Source: an uncultured Duncaniella sp. (lineage in GTDB: Bacteria > Bacteroidota > Bacteroidia > Bacteroidales > Muribaculaceae). From it: a stretch of 64,000 bases of DNA. The stretch is taken from positions 124,001 through 188,000 of the forward strand of contig CATWQI010000005.1 in assembly GCA_958352885.1 (NCBI GenBank), in the 5' to 3' direction. Position numbers and translations under genes: made by a program. The notes below the pieces were generated by a model. That model searched no databases. It was not told the DNA's origin and saw nothing but the letters and a program-made list of their open reading frames with translations. This document shows, piece by piece, positions 50,804-59,279 of the stretch. Positions within the stretch are counted from its first letter, which is position 1, and every line of letters starts with the position of its first letter.

Positions 50804-51790
50804 ATGTTACTGGCACATCCCGGATATCTTTGGTTATTCCTGCTTTATATACCGCTGATTGCCTGGTATATATATAAGCGCCGGTCGTTGCATCCCACAA
50901 TGGCGATGTCAACGTCGGCTCCTTTTGCCAAACTACCCAAAACATTCAAGTCCTACATGCTGCATCTGCTCTTTATACTCCAGCTTGCAGTGATAGGATG
51001 CGTAATTGTCATACTTGCACGTCCTCAGACGCGTGACTCATGGAACACATCAAGCGTCGAAGGCACCGACATCGTATTGGCAATGGATATATCGACCAGT
51101 ATGCTTGCACGTGACTTCAAGCCCGACCGATTTGAAGCGGCAAAAGAAGTAGCTTCAAAATTCGTTGCCGGTCGCGAAGGTGACAACATCGGCGTAGTGA
51201 TATTTGCCGCCGAAAGTTTCACTGCAATCCCCATGACGACGGACCGCTCCATGATAGCCAACTACATAAAGGATATAAAGATGGGAATGCTTCAGGACGG
51301 CACTGCGATAGGCGACGGACTTGCAACTTCAATTAACCGCATCAAGGATGGCAAAGCAAAGTCAAAGAGTATCATACTCCTTACCGACGGCTCCAACAAC
51401 ACCGGAAACGTCGCACCTATAACTGCGGCGGAGATAGCCAAGCAACTTGGCATAAAGGTATACACCATTGGCATAGGCACAAACGGCACTGCGCCTTATC
51501 CTCAGGAAAACATGTTCGGCAGAATCGAATACGTGAATCTTCCGGTTGTGATTGACGAGGCAACATTACGGACAATAGCCGAGACAACCGGAGGTAAATA
51601 TTTCCGTGCGACTGGCAACAATGTGCTTAAGGAGATTTTCACTGAAATCGACCGCCTTGAAAAAACCAAAATGGACTTGAGAAACTTCACAAGCACCGAA
51701 GATGATTATCTCCCATGGGCCATTGCGGCACTAAGTCTGTTTGGACTCATCGTTCTATTGCGTTACACCGTGTTACGCACCATCCCCTAA
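50804..51790 (+). CDS. batA: BatA: VWA-domain membrane protein
   Basis: A 328-residue protein with two N-terminal membrane helices (about 5-22 and 50-72), a VWA domain (about 85-290) and a C-terminal helix (about 302-322). The MIDAS residues are visible as DISTS in LAMDISTSMLARDF and the acidic site LLTDGSNNTG. It would project into the periplasm. BatA and BatB are the two VWA proteins of the Bat system described in Bacteroides fragilis as aiding aerotolerance. Confidence 0.92.
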   Translation: MLLAHPGYLWLFLLYIPLIAWYIYKRRSLHPTMAMSTSAPFAKLPKTFKSYMLHLLFILQLAVIGCVIVILARPQTRDSWNTSSVEGTDIVLAMDISTSMLARDFKPDRFEAAKEVASKFVAGREGDNIGVVIFAAESFTAIPMTTDRSMIANYIKDIKMGMLQDGTAIGDGLATSINRIKDGKAKSKSIILLTDGSNNTGNVAPITAAEIAKQLGIKVYTIGIGTNGTAPYPQENMFGRIEYVNLPVVIDEATLRTIAETTGGKYFRATGNNVLKEIFTEIDRLEKTKMDLRNFTSTEDDYLPWAIAALSLFGLIVLLRYTVLRTIP

Positions 51791-51802
51791 GATTTTGTGA
51801 TT

Positions 51803-52867
51803 ATGATTACGTTCGCATACCCACATCTATTGTACTTGCTTCTGCTGCTCCCTATAGCGGCCGGATTATTCCTATGGTCACGTTACAGCCGGAAGCGCAA
51901 ATTGGAGCAGTTTGGCAGACCTGAGGTCATAGAACATCTGATGCCTGAAGTTTCCAAATATATGCCATGGGTCAAACTTTCTATGGCTCTGCTAATTATA
52001 GCCACACTGGTAATCATGATAGCTCGTCCGAGAGCAACCGGAGGTCTTGAACAGGATGGTGCGGAAACTGAAACCTCAAGAGGTGCAGAAGTCATGATAT
52101 GCCTTGACGTGTCTAACTCTATGCTTGCATCATCCACTGACAATGACGGGGGTATCAGCCGACTCCAACGGGCTAAACACATACTTGAGAAGCTTATTGA
52201 CAAGATGACCAACGACAAGGTCGGGCTAATTGTATTTGCAGGCGATGCGTATACCCAACTGCCCATTACATCCGATTATATATCGGCAAAAATGTTCCTC
52301 AACGGAATCTCCACCGATATGGTTCCGACCCAAGGTACTGCTATAGGCGCGGCTCTCGAAATGGCAATGAATTCATTCACTCCCAACGATGACATGGGTA
52401 AAGCAATCGTGGTAATTACCGACGGTGAAAACTTCGAGGACGATGCCGTGGGAATAGCCAAGAGAGCATCCGGCGCCGGCATACAGGTGGACGTGATTGG
52501 ACTTGGCACATCGAAGGGCGCAAAGATTCCCACCGGCAACGGGCAATATATGATTAATCCCATGACCGGAGAAGAGGTAATTACCAAACTTGACGAAGCG
52601 ACAACGGCTCAGATTGCTGAAGCAGGCAAGGGGGTATATGTAAATGGAGGTTCCAATTCGGCAATCACAGCTGTCGATGAAAAGATTGACGAGCTTAACC
52701 AGGCTGAATTCGAACGCAAATCATTCTCCCCGCAAAGCGAACAGTTCCCCATCGTGGCAATCATAGCTCTCATATTGCTGCTGATTGACTCGATTGTGGT
52801 TACACGTAAAATTTCGTGGCTTAAAAAATATCGCTTCTTTACTAAAGAGGAAGGAGGTAAAAAATGA
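51803..52867 (+). CDS. batB: BatB: VWA-domain membrane protein
   Basis: A 354-residue protein with the same architecture as BatA: N-terminal membrane helices (about 5-24, 52-72), a VWA domain with MIDAS DVSNS (LDVSNSML) and VVITDGENFED, and a C-terminal helix (about 312-332). I chose the ATG at 51803 over a GTG two codons earlier. Its last codons include a strong Shine-Dalgarno sequence for batC, and its stop overlaps the batC start (ATGA). Confidence 0.92.
   Translation: MITFAYPHLLYLLLLLPIAAGLFLWSRYSRKRKLEQFGRPEVIEHLMPEVSKYMPWVKLSMALLIIATLVIMIARPRATGGLEQDGAETETSRGAEVMICLDVSNSMLASSTDNDGGISRLQRAKHILEKLIDKMTNDKVGLIVFAGDAYTQLPITSDYISAKMFLNGISTDMVPTQGTAIGAALEMAMNSFTPNDDMGKAIVVITDGENFEDDAVGIAKRASGAGIQVDVIGLGTSKGAKIPTGNGQYMINPMTGEEVITKLDEATTAQIAEAGKGVYVNGGSNSAITAVDEKIDELNQAEFERKSFSPQSEQFPIVAIIALILLLIDSIVVTRKISWLKKYRFFTKEEGGKK
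52851..52858 (+). promoter_or_regulatory. Strong Shine-Dalgarno sequence for batC inside batB
   Basis: AAGGAGGT, 5 bases before the batC ATG, lying in the last codons of batB. Confidence 0.6.
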
Positions 52868-53649
52868 AACGTACATTAATGTCAGTTCTTATCGCAGCAT
52901 CAGTCTTGGCTATGTTTGGCGAGTCTAAGCCATCTTCCACCACTCGCCATGAGCGCAATTACATAGTGGAAGGCAACAAGCTATACAACGAGGAACGATA
53001 TGCGGACGCAGAGGTAGCCTACCGCAAGGCTCTCCAGGAAAATGCAATGAACGAGATTGCGCAGTTCAATCTCGCAGCATCTCTGTTGCGGCAAGGCTCA
53101 GCAACAGGCGACACTCAGCAAGAGGCTATGAGAATATTGCAAAACCTCACCCGCGATGCCGAAAATATCTCTATCGCAGAAAAGGCATTTTACAATCTTG
53201 GCAATATAGCGTTCAACGGACAAGACTACGCAAAAAGCATAGAACTTTACAAGAATGCACTTCGCCGAAATCCTGACAATGATAAAGCCCGTGACAATCT
53301 CCGTCTGGCCCAAAAACGTCTTGAGGAACAGCAGAACCAAAACCAAGACCAGAACAAGGACAATAATCAGAACGAGGATAAGAAGGACGAGAACAAAGAC
53401 CAGAACCAAAACCAGAATCAGGACCAGAACAAGGACAAAGACAATCAGGACAAAGACAATCAGGACAAACAGCAACAGCAGCAAAACCAAGACAAGCAGC
53501 AGCAACAGCAAGGCGGTATAAGCCAGCAGAATGCCGAAAAAATTCTGAAGGCTATGGAAAACGAGGAGAACGCCACCCGCCAACGTATTAATGCTGAAAA
53601 GAAAAAGACCGGCGCACCAACCCGCCGACCTGTTACTAACCCCTGGTAA
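52864..53649 (+). CDS. batC: BatC: TPR protein with a Gln/Asn/Asp/Lys-rich tail
   Basis: A 261-residue protein with a signal peptide (about 1-21), TPR repeats (about 32-155, including LYNEERYADAEVAYRKAL and YNLGNIAFNGQDYAKSIELYKNAL), and a long low-complexity tail of Q, N, D and K (about 158-220). The tail includes 15-bp DNA tandem repeats (53433-53469). It overlaps batB by 4 bases, with a strong Shine-Dalgarno sequence. It probably scaffolds the Bat complex with BatE. Confidence 0.9.
   Translation: MKRTLMSVLIAASVLAMFGESKPSSTTRHERNYIVEGNKLYNEERYADAEVAYRKALQENAMNEIAQFNLAASLLRQGSATGDTQQEAMRILQNLTRDAENISIAEKAFYNLGNIAFNGQDYAKSIELYKNALRRNPDNDKARDNLRLAQKRLEEQQNQNQDQNKDNNQNEDKKDENKDQNQNQNQDQNKDKDNQDKDNQDKQQQQQNQDKQQQQQGGISQQNAEKILKAMENEENATRQRINAEKKKTGAPTRRPVTNPW
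53433..53469 (+). repeat. 15-bp in-frame tandem repeat in batC
   Basis: GGACAAAGACAATCA at 53433-53447 and again at 53448-53462, then a partial third copy GGACAAA (53463-53469). The unit is a multiple of three, so copy-number change would keep the frame. Confidence 0.8.
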
Positions 53650-53661
53650 TACCCACTTGAC

Positions 53662-55461
53662 ATGAAACGTTTCACTATATTTTCATTTCTGATAATGCTG
53701 ATAGGCATATCCGCACATGCGGCGGATGTCAGCTTTACCGTAAAGACTCCGGGAAGAGTATTCGAAGGCGATAAATTCCCGGTAACATTCCGTCTTACAA
53801 ATGCTGACGGTTCCGACTTGAAAGTGTCACAGATAAACGGATGTACACTCCTCTTCGGTCCATCTACATCCACCTCCCAGAGTTATCAGGTTGTCAACGG
53901 TAAAGCTTCATCCACCTCTGCGGTAGAATATACCTACTACTATCGTGCTGACAAGGCAGGCAATTTCACCATCCCTGCCGCCAGCATACTTGCCGACGGC
54001 AAGCGTATGTCGACCAAGGCTGTATCATTTACCGTACATGAACGTGCCGACAGGGACAAACCCGCATCCCAGCGACCTGTAGACGTTGACGACGTTGATA
54101 CGCAGGCAGCGGGGCGACGAGTTAATTCCGACGATGTTTTTGTCCGTATTATCCTTTCAAAATCTTCGGCTTACGAACAGGAAGCTATCGGATGCACCAT
54201 AAAGCTTTACACAAAATATTCAATTTCCTCCTTCATGCCTACCAAGCAGCCGGCATTTGACGGATTCCTGATTCAGGAAGTTGATGTGCAGCCATCGTTG
54301 AATGAGGTGGAGCCATACAATGGGCAAAATTATATGACTGCGGTACTGAAGCGTTGCATCATCTTCCCTCAGAAAAGTGGGAAGTTGACCATAAACTCGG
54401 GCAATTATGACATATCCGTAATTCAGTATGATAATGTCAACATGGGCATGTTCCAGGTACGTCAACCCAAAGAAACAAAAATAAAAGTAAGCTCCAATAC
54501 TGGCTCCATTGACATCAAACCTCTTCCCCAGCCCCAGCCTGACGGATTCACGGGTGCGGTCGGCGATTTCAAGATTGACAGCCGTCTTGTCGGCAACTCG
54601 TTCCGCACAAATGACCCTGCCACTCTGATATACACCATTTCAGGTACTGGCAACATAAAATATGTGAAAGAACCGGTTATTGACTTTCCATCTGAATTTG
54701 AACAGTACACTCCAAAAAGCGACATACAGACAACAGTACGAGGCAATGATGTGACAGGGACAATGACCGTGGAATATACGTTTGTGCCTCAGAGTGTCGG
54801 CGATTTTACTATCGGAAGTGACAAATTCGTTTATTTCAATCCTCAGACTCGTGACTACGTGACACTCACCACTCCATCCTACCCTATCAAAGTAGCGAAA
54901 GGAGTGTCAACACCAGTTTCAACCGAACAGCATGATGTCTCTAACAAGAACTCGGACATACGCCACATTTACCTCGGCGACAAGAACCCACGGAAAGAGC
55001 ACACTCTTGTAGTTCTGACTACTTACTACTGGTTACTCTACGCACTTTTGCTAATTGCGGCGATAGCTGTGATTACGCTTAACCGGCGTCATGCGCGCAT
55101 GTCGGCAGATGTCGCAGGGCAAAAACTTGCCAAAGCAAGCAAAGTAGCACGTAAGCGACTAAGAAAAGCAAGCGAATTCATGAAATCAGGTGACAGCGAC
55201 AAGTTCTATGAAGAAATGCTCCGTGCATTATGGGGATATCTTTCCGACAAACTCAGCATGCCAGTGTCTCAGCTCTCACGTCAGAACATCGTAACCACTT
55301 TGGCAGACAAGGGATACCCCGAGAACATCACCAAGGAACTCGTATCAGTTCTTGATGAATGTGAAATGGCTCGCTACACCCCTGACAGTTCTACCCAAGT
55401 CGACAGAGTATACAAGCTCGGTGTCGATGCAATCAACAACATTGAAAATTATAAGAAATGA
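53662..55461 (+). CDS. batD: BatD: periplasmic/membrane protein of the Bat complex
   Basis: A 599-residue protein with a signal peptide (1-20, ending AHA), several Ig-like beta domains (about 22-430, starting VSFTVKTPGRVFEGDKFPVT), one membrane helix (about 454-474, WLLYALLLIAAIAVITL) and a cytoplasmic helical domain (about 480-599, including FYEEMLRALWGYLSDKLSMP). BatD/BatA/BatB are thought to form a complex in the inner membrane. It is followed by batE with a 4-base overlap. Confidence 0.93.
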   Translation: MKRFTIFSFLIMLIGISAHAADVSFTVKTPGRVFEGDKFPVTFRLTNADGSDLKVSQINGCTLLFGPSTSTSQSYQVVNGKASSTSAVEYTYYYRADKAGNFTIPAASILADGKRMSTKAVSFTVHERADRDKPASQRPVDVDDVDTQAAGRRVNSDDVFVRIILSKSSAYEQEAIGCTIKLYTKYSISSFMPTKQPAFDGFLIQEVDVQPSLNEVEPYNGQNYMTAVLKRCIIFPQKSGKLTINSGNYDISVIQYDNVNMGMFQVRQPKETKIKVSSNTGSIDIKPLPQPQPDGFTGAVGDFKIDSRLVGNSFRTNDPATLIYTISGTGNIKYVKEPVIDFPSEFEQYTPKSDIQTTVRGNDVTGTMTVEYTFVPQSVGDFTIGSDKFVYFNPQTRDYVTLTTPSYPIKVAKGVSTPVSTEQHDVSNKNSDIRHIYLGDKNPRKEHTLVVLTTYYWLLYALLLIAAIAVITLNRRHARMSADVAGQKLAKASKVARKRLRKASEFMKSGDSDKFYEEMLRALWGYLSDKLSMPVSQLSRQNIVTTLADKGYPENITKELVSVLDECEMARYTPDSSTQVDRVYKLGVDAINNIENYKK

Positions 55462-56249
55462 AACGACTGCTATTCATATTGACCTTAATTGCGGCACTAT
55501 CCTCAGTATTTACTGCCAATGCCGAATCAAACTCTCTGATTCAGCAAGCAGACTCTGCCTATACCGCCGACAACTTCAAAGAAGCCGCCGACATATACAA
55601 TCATGTGATTCAAACCGAAGGAGCATCTGCCACCCTATATTATAATCTTGGAAACTGCTACTACCGTTCCGGAGAAATGGGAAAAGCGATTCTTGCCTAC
55701 GAACGTTCATTGAGACTTGACCCGACATACGATGATGCACGCAACAATCTCAAGTTCGTCAATGCACGCATCTCAGACCGACCCGGCGAAAGAGGCACAT
55801 TTATCGGCAACGCAATTGACAGCGTGGCTAACGCCGCTCACTCCAATCTTTGGGCTTGGCTTGCGTTCGGTGCATTCGTTCTGACAATCGCCGGAATATT
55901 GGCTTACATATTCTCAGGTGTAATATCCGTCCGTAAAGTCGGATTTTTCGGCGGTATCGTGACTCTGATTACATGCGGAATATTCATATTCCTTGCCTGT
56001 CGTTCCGCTGCAATTGCCGTCGCTGAGGATGCTGCGATTATCACAGTCCCGTCAACTATCCTAAGCACTTCGCCACGAGTTCCCAAGGACCGTAACCAGG
56101 AGGCGATGTTGCTCCACGAAGGTACTAAAGTGCGTATTCTCGACTCAGTGAAATCGACCACCGATTCAATCAATCCCCTATGGTACGACGTCGAAATCGA
56201 CAATAGTCACCGTGCATGGATTAATGCTGCTGCTGTTGAAAAAATCTGA
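55458..56249 (+). CDS. batE: BatE: TPR and SH3-like membrane protein
   Basis: A 263-residue protein: signal peptide (about 1-22), TPR repeats (about 25-110, including YYNLGNCYYRSGEMGKAILAY), two membrane helices (about 128-152 and 158-185), and a C-terminal SH3-like domain (about 195-263, with LLHEGTKVRILDSVK and WYDVEIDNSHRAWI). It overlaps batD by 4 bases and ends the operon. No clear terminator is seen downstream; the 204-base gap holds an imperfect TGAAAAA/TTTTTCA dyad (56305-56338). Confidence 0.91.
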   Translation: MKRLLFILTLIAALSSVFTANAESNSLIQQADSAYTADNFKEAADIYNHVIQTEGASATLYYNLGNCYYRSGEMGKAILAYERSLRLDPTYDDARNNLKFVNARISDRPGERGTFIGNAIDSVANAAHSNLWAWLAFGAFVLTIAGILAYIFSGVISVRKVGFFGGIVTLITCGIFIFLACRSAAIAVAEDAAIITVPSTILSTSPRVPKDRNQEAMLLHEGTKVRILDSVKSTTDSINPLWYDVEIDNSHRAWINAAAVEKI

Positions 56250-56346
56250 CATCCGCTTAATTTCTGTATTACAATTATTTATGGCGACCCGCCTGATAGG
56301 TGACTGAAAAAGTGTTATAAAACATACTAAATTTTTCACCAAATTA

Positions 56347-56378
56347 TTTGTCTAAACGGAATTTTAAATTTAACTTAG
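56347..56378 (+). promoter_or_regulatory. Candidate promoter of the small HTH gene
   Basis: TTTG (56347-56350), a 20-base spacer and TAACTTAG (56371-56378, one mismatch from TAnnTTTG). The predicted start near 56385 falls on an inverted repeat. Confidence 0.45.
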
Positions 56379-56382
56379 TGTC

Positions 56383-56402
56383 GTGGAATTACAATATTCC
56401 AC
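56383..56402. promoter_or_regulatory. Inverted repeat at the predicted transcription start of the HTH gene
   Basis: GTGGAAT (56383-56389) and ATTCCAC (56396-56402), 7-bp perfect arms with a 6-base centre. It could be an autoregulatory operator or a 5' hairpin. Confidence 0.4.
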
Positions 56403-56453
56403 ATCAACGTTTTAATAACTCATACTACTAACCCCCTAAACACGATAAGTATC

Positions 56454-56714
56454 ATGACAAAAACTATCAGCTTCAACGATCTTCGCCGCATCAAAGACAG
56501 TTTGCCTGACGGTTCTGTACGTCAAATTGCTGACAAACTGAACGTAACCCCCCAGACTGTCCGTAACTACTTCGGTGGTACTAACTATGAATTTGGCAAG
56601 AATTGCGGTGTGCATATTGAACCGGGTCCTGACGGGGGTATTGTTGTTTTGGACGATACTACTATCTACGATATGGCTGTAGAAATCCTACAGAATCAGA
56701 ACAAGGAAGACTAA
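56454..56714 (+). CDS. Small helix-turn-helix DNA-binding protein
   Basis: An 86-residue protein with a clear helix-turn-helix (GSVRQIADKLNVTPQTVRNY, about 20-39), followed by a short domain with CGVHIEPGPDGGIVVLDDTT (split: CGVHIEPGPDGG). The protein is typical of Bacteroidales and lacks other domains. Its gene has its own candidate promoter with a dyad on the start site and a terminator just after it, so it is monocistronic. The target is unknown; autoregulation is plausible. Confidence 0.8.
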   Translation: MTKTISFNDLRRIKDSLPDGSVRQIADKLNVTPQTVRNYFGGTNYEFGKNCGVHIEPGPDGGIVVLDDTTIYDMAVEILQNQNKED

Positions 56715-56733
56715 TAACGCCCAATAACTTTTT

Positions 56734-56790
56734 AACGAAAGGACAAAAAGCCCCACCTCTATGAGTGACTTTTTGTCTTTTCGTTTGTTT
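56734..56790 (+). terminator. Terminator after the HTH gene
   Basis: Arms AACGAAAGGACAAAAAG (56734-56750) and CTTTTTGTCTTTTCGTT (56769-56785), 17 bp with one G-T pair, followed by TGTTTT. Confidence 0.8.
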
Positions 56791-56813
56791 TAAAACTAAC
56801 AAAAGCTTCACTA

Positions 56814-57950
56814 ATGGATTCAAATCGACTCATTACAGTAGCAATTCACACTTATGACAAGGCGCACCAGCTTAAAAATATTTTAGAATGCGAGGGTGTG
56901 AAAGTAGTGCTTCAGAATGTCAACCTGTCATCACCGGTTGTTTCATCCGGCGTACGTGTCAGAATCAACGAGTCCGATTTACCTTTGGCACTGCGCGTGA
57001 TCGAGAATATCGAAATCTTCGCCCCCTCGGCACTCAAGGAATGCCCAGGCTCAGGAGCAGTAGTCCTCGTACCCGTGGATTTTTCTGAATATTCCACGCA
57101 GGCGTGCCGGATAGCATTCCATATCGCACAGTCCCATAAGGCATCAATCCACCTGCTTCACACCTATATTGATCCCATTGTATCAGGGAGAGCTGCCCTC
57201 CAGCTATCTGATACTATGACCTTCGATGATGGATTCGATGCGTCCATGCAGATCCAGGAGGATCATACCCTGCAGGAAATTGCCCTGCAAAAATTAAAGG
57301 CCTTTGAATCGACTCTCCGTGAGAGTATAAAGGACGGAGTAATACCCCCCGTTAAATTCACATCGGAAGTGTCCGAAGGACTTCCAGAGGAAGTCATAGA
57401 TGACTATGCGTCCCGCACTCACCCCCTGCTGATTGTGATGGGAACTCGCGGCGCTGATGTCAAAAACAGAGAACTTGTGGGAAGTGTAACAGCCGAAGTG
57501 CTTGACTCATGCCGAAGCACAGTATTCACGGTGCCGGAATCAACCAGATTCAAATCGCTAAACGAACTCCACAGAGTAGTATATTTTGCATCGTCCAAGC
57601 AGGAGGACATATTGGCGCTCGATGCTTTGTACAGGCTTTTCCCGGACTTATCATTGGACATGACACTTGTAAATCTTCCATCCAAGAAAATTTCCATATC
57701 TGAGTCTGACTCATCGAGACATCTGCTCGAATACTGCAAAAAGAATTATCCCGCATATACATTCAATGTGGCACCACTTACCCTTTCAAACCCTATTGAC
57801 GATTTCAATAAGATAGAAAGTGACAATCCCATTGACCTTGTTGTAGTCCCTAACAAACGTAAAAACATATTCGCACGCTTGTTTAACCCGTCGCTGGCGC
57901 ATAAACTATTGTTCCACTCCGACATTCCTATGATGTCAATACCCATATAA
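56814..57950 (+). CDS. DUF2007-UspA fusion protein
   Basis: A 378-residue protein. Residues 1-70 resemble DUF2007 (putative signal transducing protein: VAIHTYDKAHQLKNILECEG, then VRVRINESDLPLALRVIE). From about residue 82 comes a universal-stress-protein domain (VVLVPVDFSEYSTQACRIAF), which ends with the ATP-binding motif G-x2-G-x9-G-S in GTRGADVKNRELVGSVT (about 204-220). A second, degenerate Usp-like half follows (about 240-378) without this motif. The family suggests nucleotide-linked stress sensing; the partner is unknown. It lies alone between the HTH terminator and purM. Confidence 0.85.
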   Translation: MDSNRLITVAIHTYDKAHQLKNILECEGVKVVLQNVNLSSPVVSSGVRVRINESDLPLALRVIENIEIFAPSALKECPGSGAVVLVPVDFSEYSTQACRIAFHIAQSHKASIHLLHTYIDPIVSGRAALQLSDTMTFDDGFDASMQIQEDHTLQEIALQKLKAFESTLRESIKDGVIPPVKFTSEVSEGLPEEVIDDYASRTHPLLIVMGTRGADVKNRELVGSVTAEVLDSCRSTVFTVPESTRFKSLNELHRVVYFASSKQEDILALDALYRLFPDLSLDMTLVNLPSKKISISESDSSRHLLEYCKKNYPAYTFNVAPLTLSNPIDDFNKIESDNPIDLVVVPNKRKNIFARLFNPSLAHKLLFHSDIPMMSIPI

Positions 57951-57951
57951 T

Positions 57952-57983
57952 ATTGACGCTTTAATTAAAAATTACTACCTTTG
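57952..57983 (+). promoter_or_regulatory. Promoter of purM
   Basis: ATTG (57952-57955), a 20-base spacer and TACCTTTG (57976-57983), predicting a start near 57990 and a leader of about 45 bases. Confidence 0.6.
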
Positions 57984-58035
57984 CCAAAATTTTAATTGTC
58001 AAAAAAACGTATTCAACTTATCATAAATAATCATC

Positions 58036-59202
58036 ATGAGTGACCAACGCTATAACCTCCGTGGTGTCTCAGCTTCCAAGGAAGATGTACATAACGCAAT
58101 TAAGAATGTCGATAAGGGTATCTTCCCTCACGCATTCTGCAAAATCATACCCGACATATTAGGCGGAGACCCTGAATGGTGTAACATCATGCATGCCGAC
58201 GGCGCAGGAACCAAATCATCGCTCGCATACGCCTATTGGCGGGAGACCAGAGATTTATCAGTTTGGAGAGGTATAGCCCAGGACGCTCTCATCATGAATA
58301 TCGACGACCTTTTATGCGTAGGAGCTACTGATAATATCCTCGTGTCATCAACCATAGGCCGCAACAAGAACCTGATTCCCGGAGAAGTGATTTCAGCAAT
58401 TATAAACGGGACCGAGGAACTTCTGGCACGCCTCCGCGAGCTCGGTGTCGGTATATATTCTACCGGAGGCGAGACAGCCGATGTCGGCGACCTCGTCCGC
58501 ACTATAATTGTCGACTCAACAGTCACATGCCGCATGCGACGTGACAAAGTGATTGACAACGCCAATATCAAAGGTGGCGATGTGATTGTAGGACTTGCCT
58601 CCTTCGGACAAGCTACATATGAAAGCAAATACAACGGCGGCATGGGAAGTAACGGACTCACATCGGCTCGTCATGATGTATTCGCAAAATATCTTGCCGA
58701 AAAATATCCCGAAACATTTGATGCGGCTGTTCCCGATGAGCTTGTATACTCCGGTTCAAAAAAACTGACAGATAATGTGGACGGAGCACCGGTGACAGCA
58801 GGAGAACTTGTACTCTCCCCTACCCGCACATATGCTCCTGTAATAAAAAAGTTGCTTGAGGAAATGCGTGCCGATATTGACGGAATGGTACACTGTACAG
58901 GCGGAGCACAGACCAAGGTACTCCACTTCGTCCAAAACAAGCATGTTATCAAGGACAACCTGTTCCCCGTACCGCCTTTGTTCGATTTGATTCAGAAAGA
59001 GAGCGGCACACCTTGGAGCGAAATGTATAAAGTGTTCAATATGGGACACAGAATGGAAATCTATGTCAAGCCCGAGGTTGCCCAAAAGGTAATTGACATA
59101 GCCGGAAGTTTCGGTATCGACGCCCGTATTATCGGTCGTGTGGAGGACGCTCCGGTCAATAAACTGACTATAAAGTCTGAAGCAGGAGTGTTTGAGTACT
59201 AA
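58036..59202 (+). CDS. purM: Phosphoribosylformylglycinamidine cyclo-ligase (AIR synthase)-like protein
   Basis: Purine-pathway enzyme that closes the imidazole ring to make AIR. At 388 residues it is longer than the E. coli enzyme (about 345). It has the family's HADGAGTKSSLAYAYWRE substrate/ATP segment (about 55), DDLLCVGATDNILVSSTIGRN, the glycine-rich GGETADVGDLV (about 148) and GLASFGQATYESKYNGGMGS. The alternative is another PurM/SelD-superfamily member, but overall order supports PurM. It is monocistronic with its own promoter; a hairpin (GGAGTGTT/AACACTCC, 59185-59214) overlaps the stop. Confidence 0.88.
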   Translation: MSDQRYNLRGVSASKEDVHNAIKNVDKGIFPHAFCKIIPDILGGDPEWCNIMHADGAGTKSSLAYAYWRETRDLSVWRGIAQDALIMNIDDLLCVGATDNILVSSTIGRNKNLIPGEVISAIINGTEELLARLRELGVGIYSTGGETADVGDLVRTIIVDSTVTCRMRRDKVIDNANIKGGDVIVGLASFGQATYESKYNGGMGSNGLTSARHDVFAKYLAEKYPETFDAAVPDELVYSGSKKLTDNVDGAPVTAGELVLSPTRTYAPVIKKLLEEMRADIDGMVHCTGGAQTKVLHFVQNKHVIKDNLFPVPPLFDLIQKESGTPWSEMYKVFNMGHRMEIYVKPEVAQKVIDIAGSFGIDARIIGRVEDAPVNKLTIKSEAGVFEY

Positions 59203-59279
59203 CTTCAACACTCCTCCGCCCCTTGCCACAACTACTATTTTGCAACCCGACATATAACCAAACTACTTAACTAACATCT

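Noticed and set aside
53098..53583. Minus-strand frame rich in LVLVLV, resembling a membrane protein
   Set aside because: It is the complement of the batC Gln/Asn/Asp/Lys repeats; the hydrophobic pattern is an artefact of the repeat.
59185..59214. Hairpin GGAGTGTT/AACACTCC at the end of purM as a terminator
   Set aside because: The stem is short, it overlaps the stop codon, and no T-run follows; kept only as a note in the purM entry.
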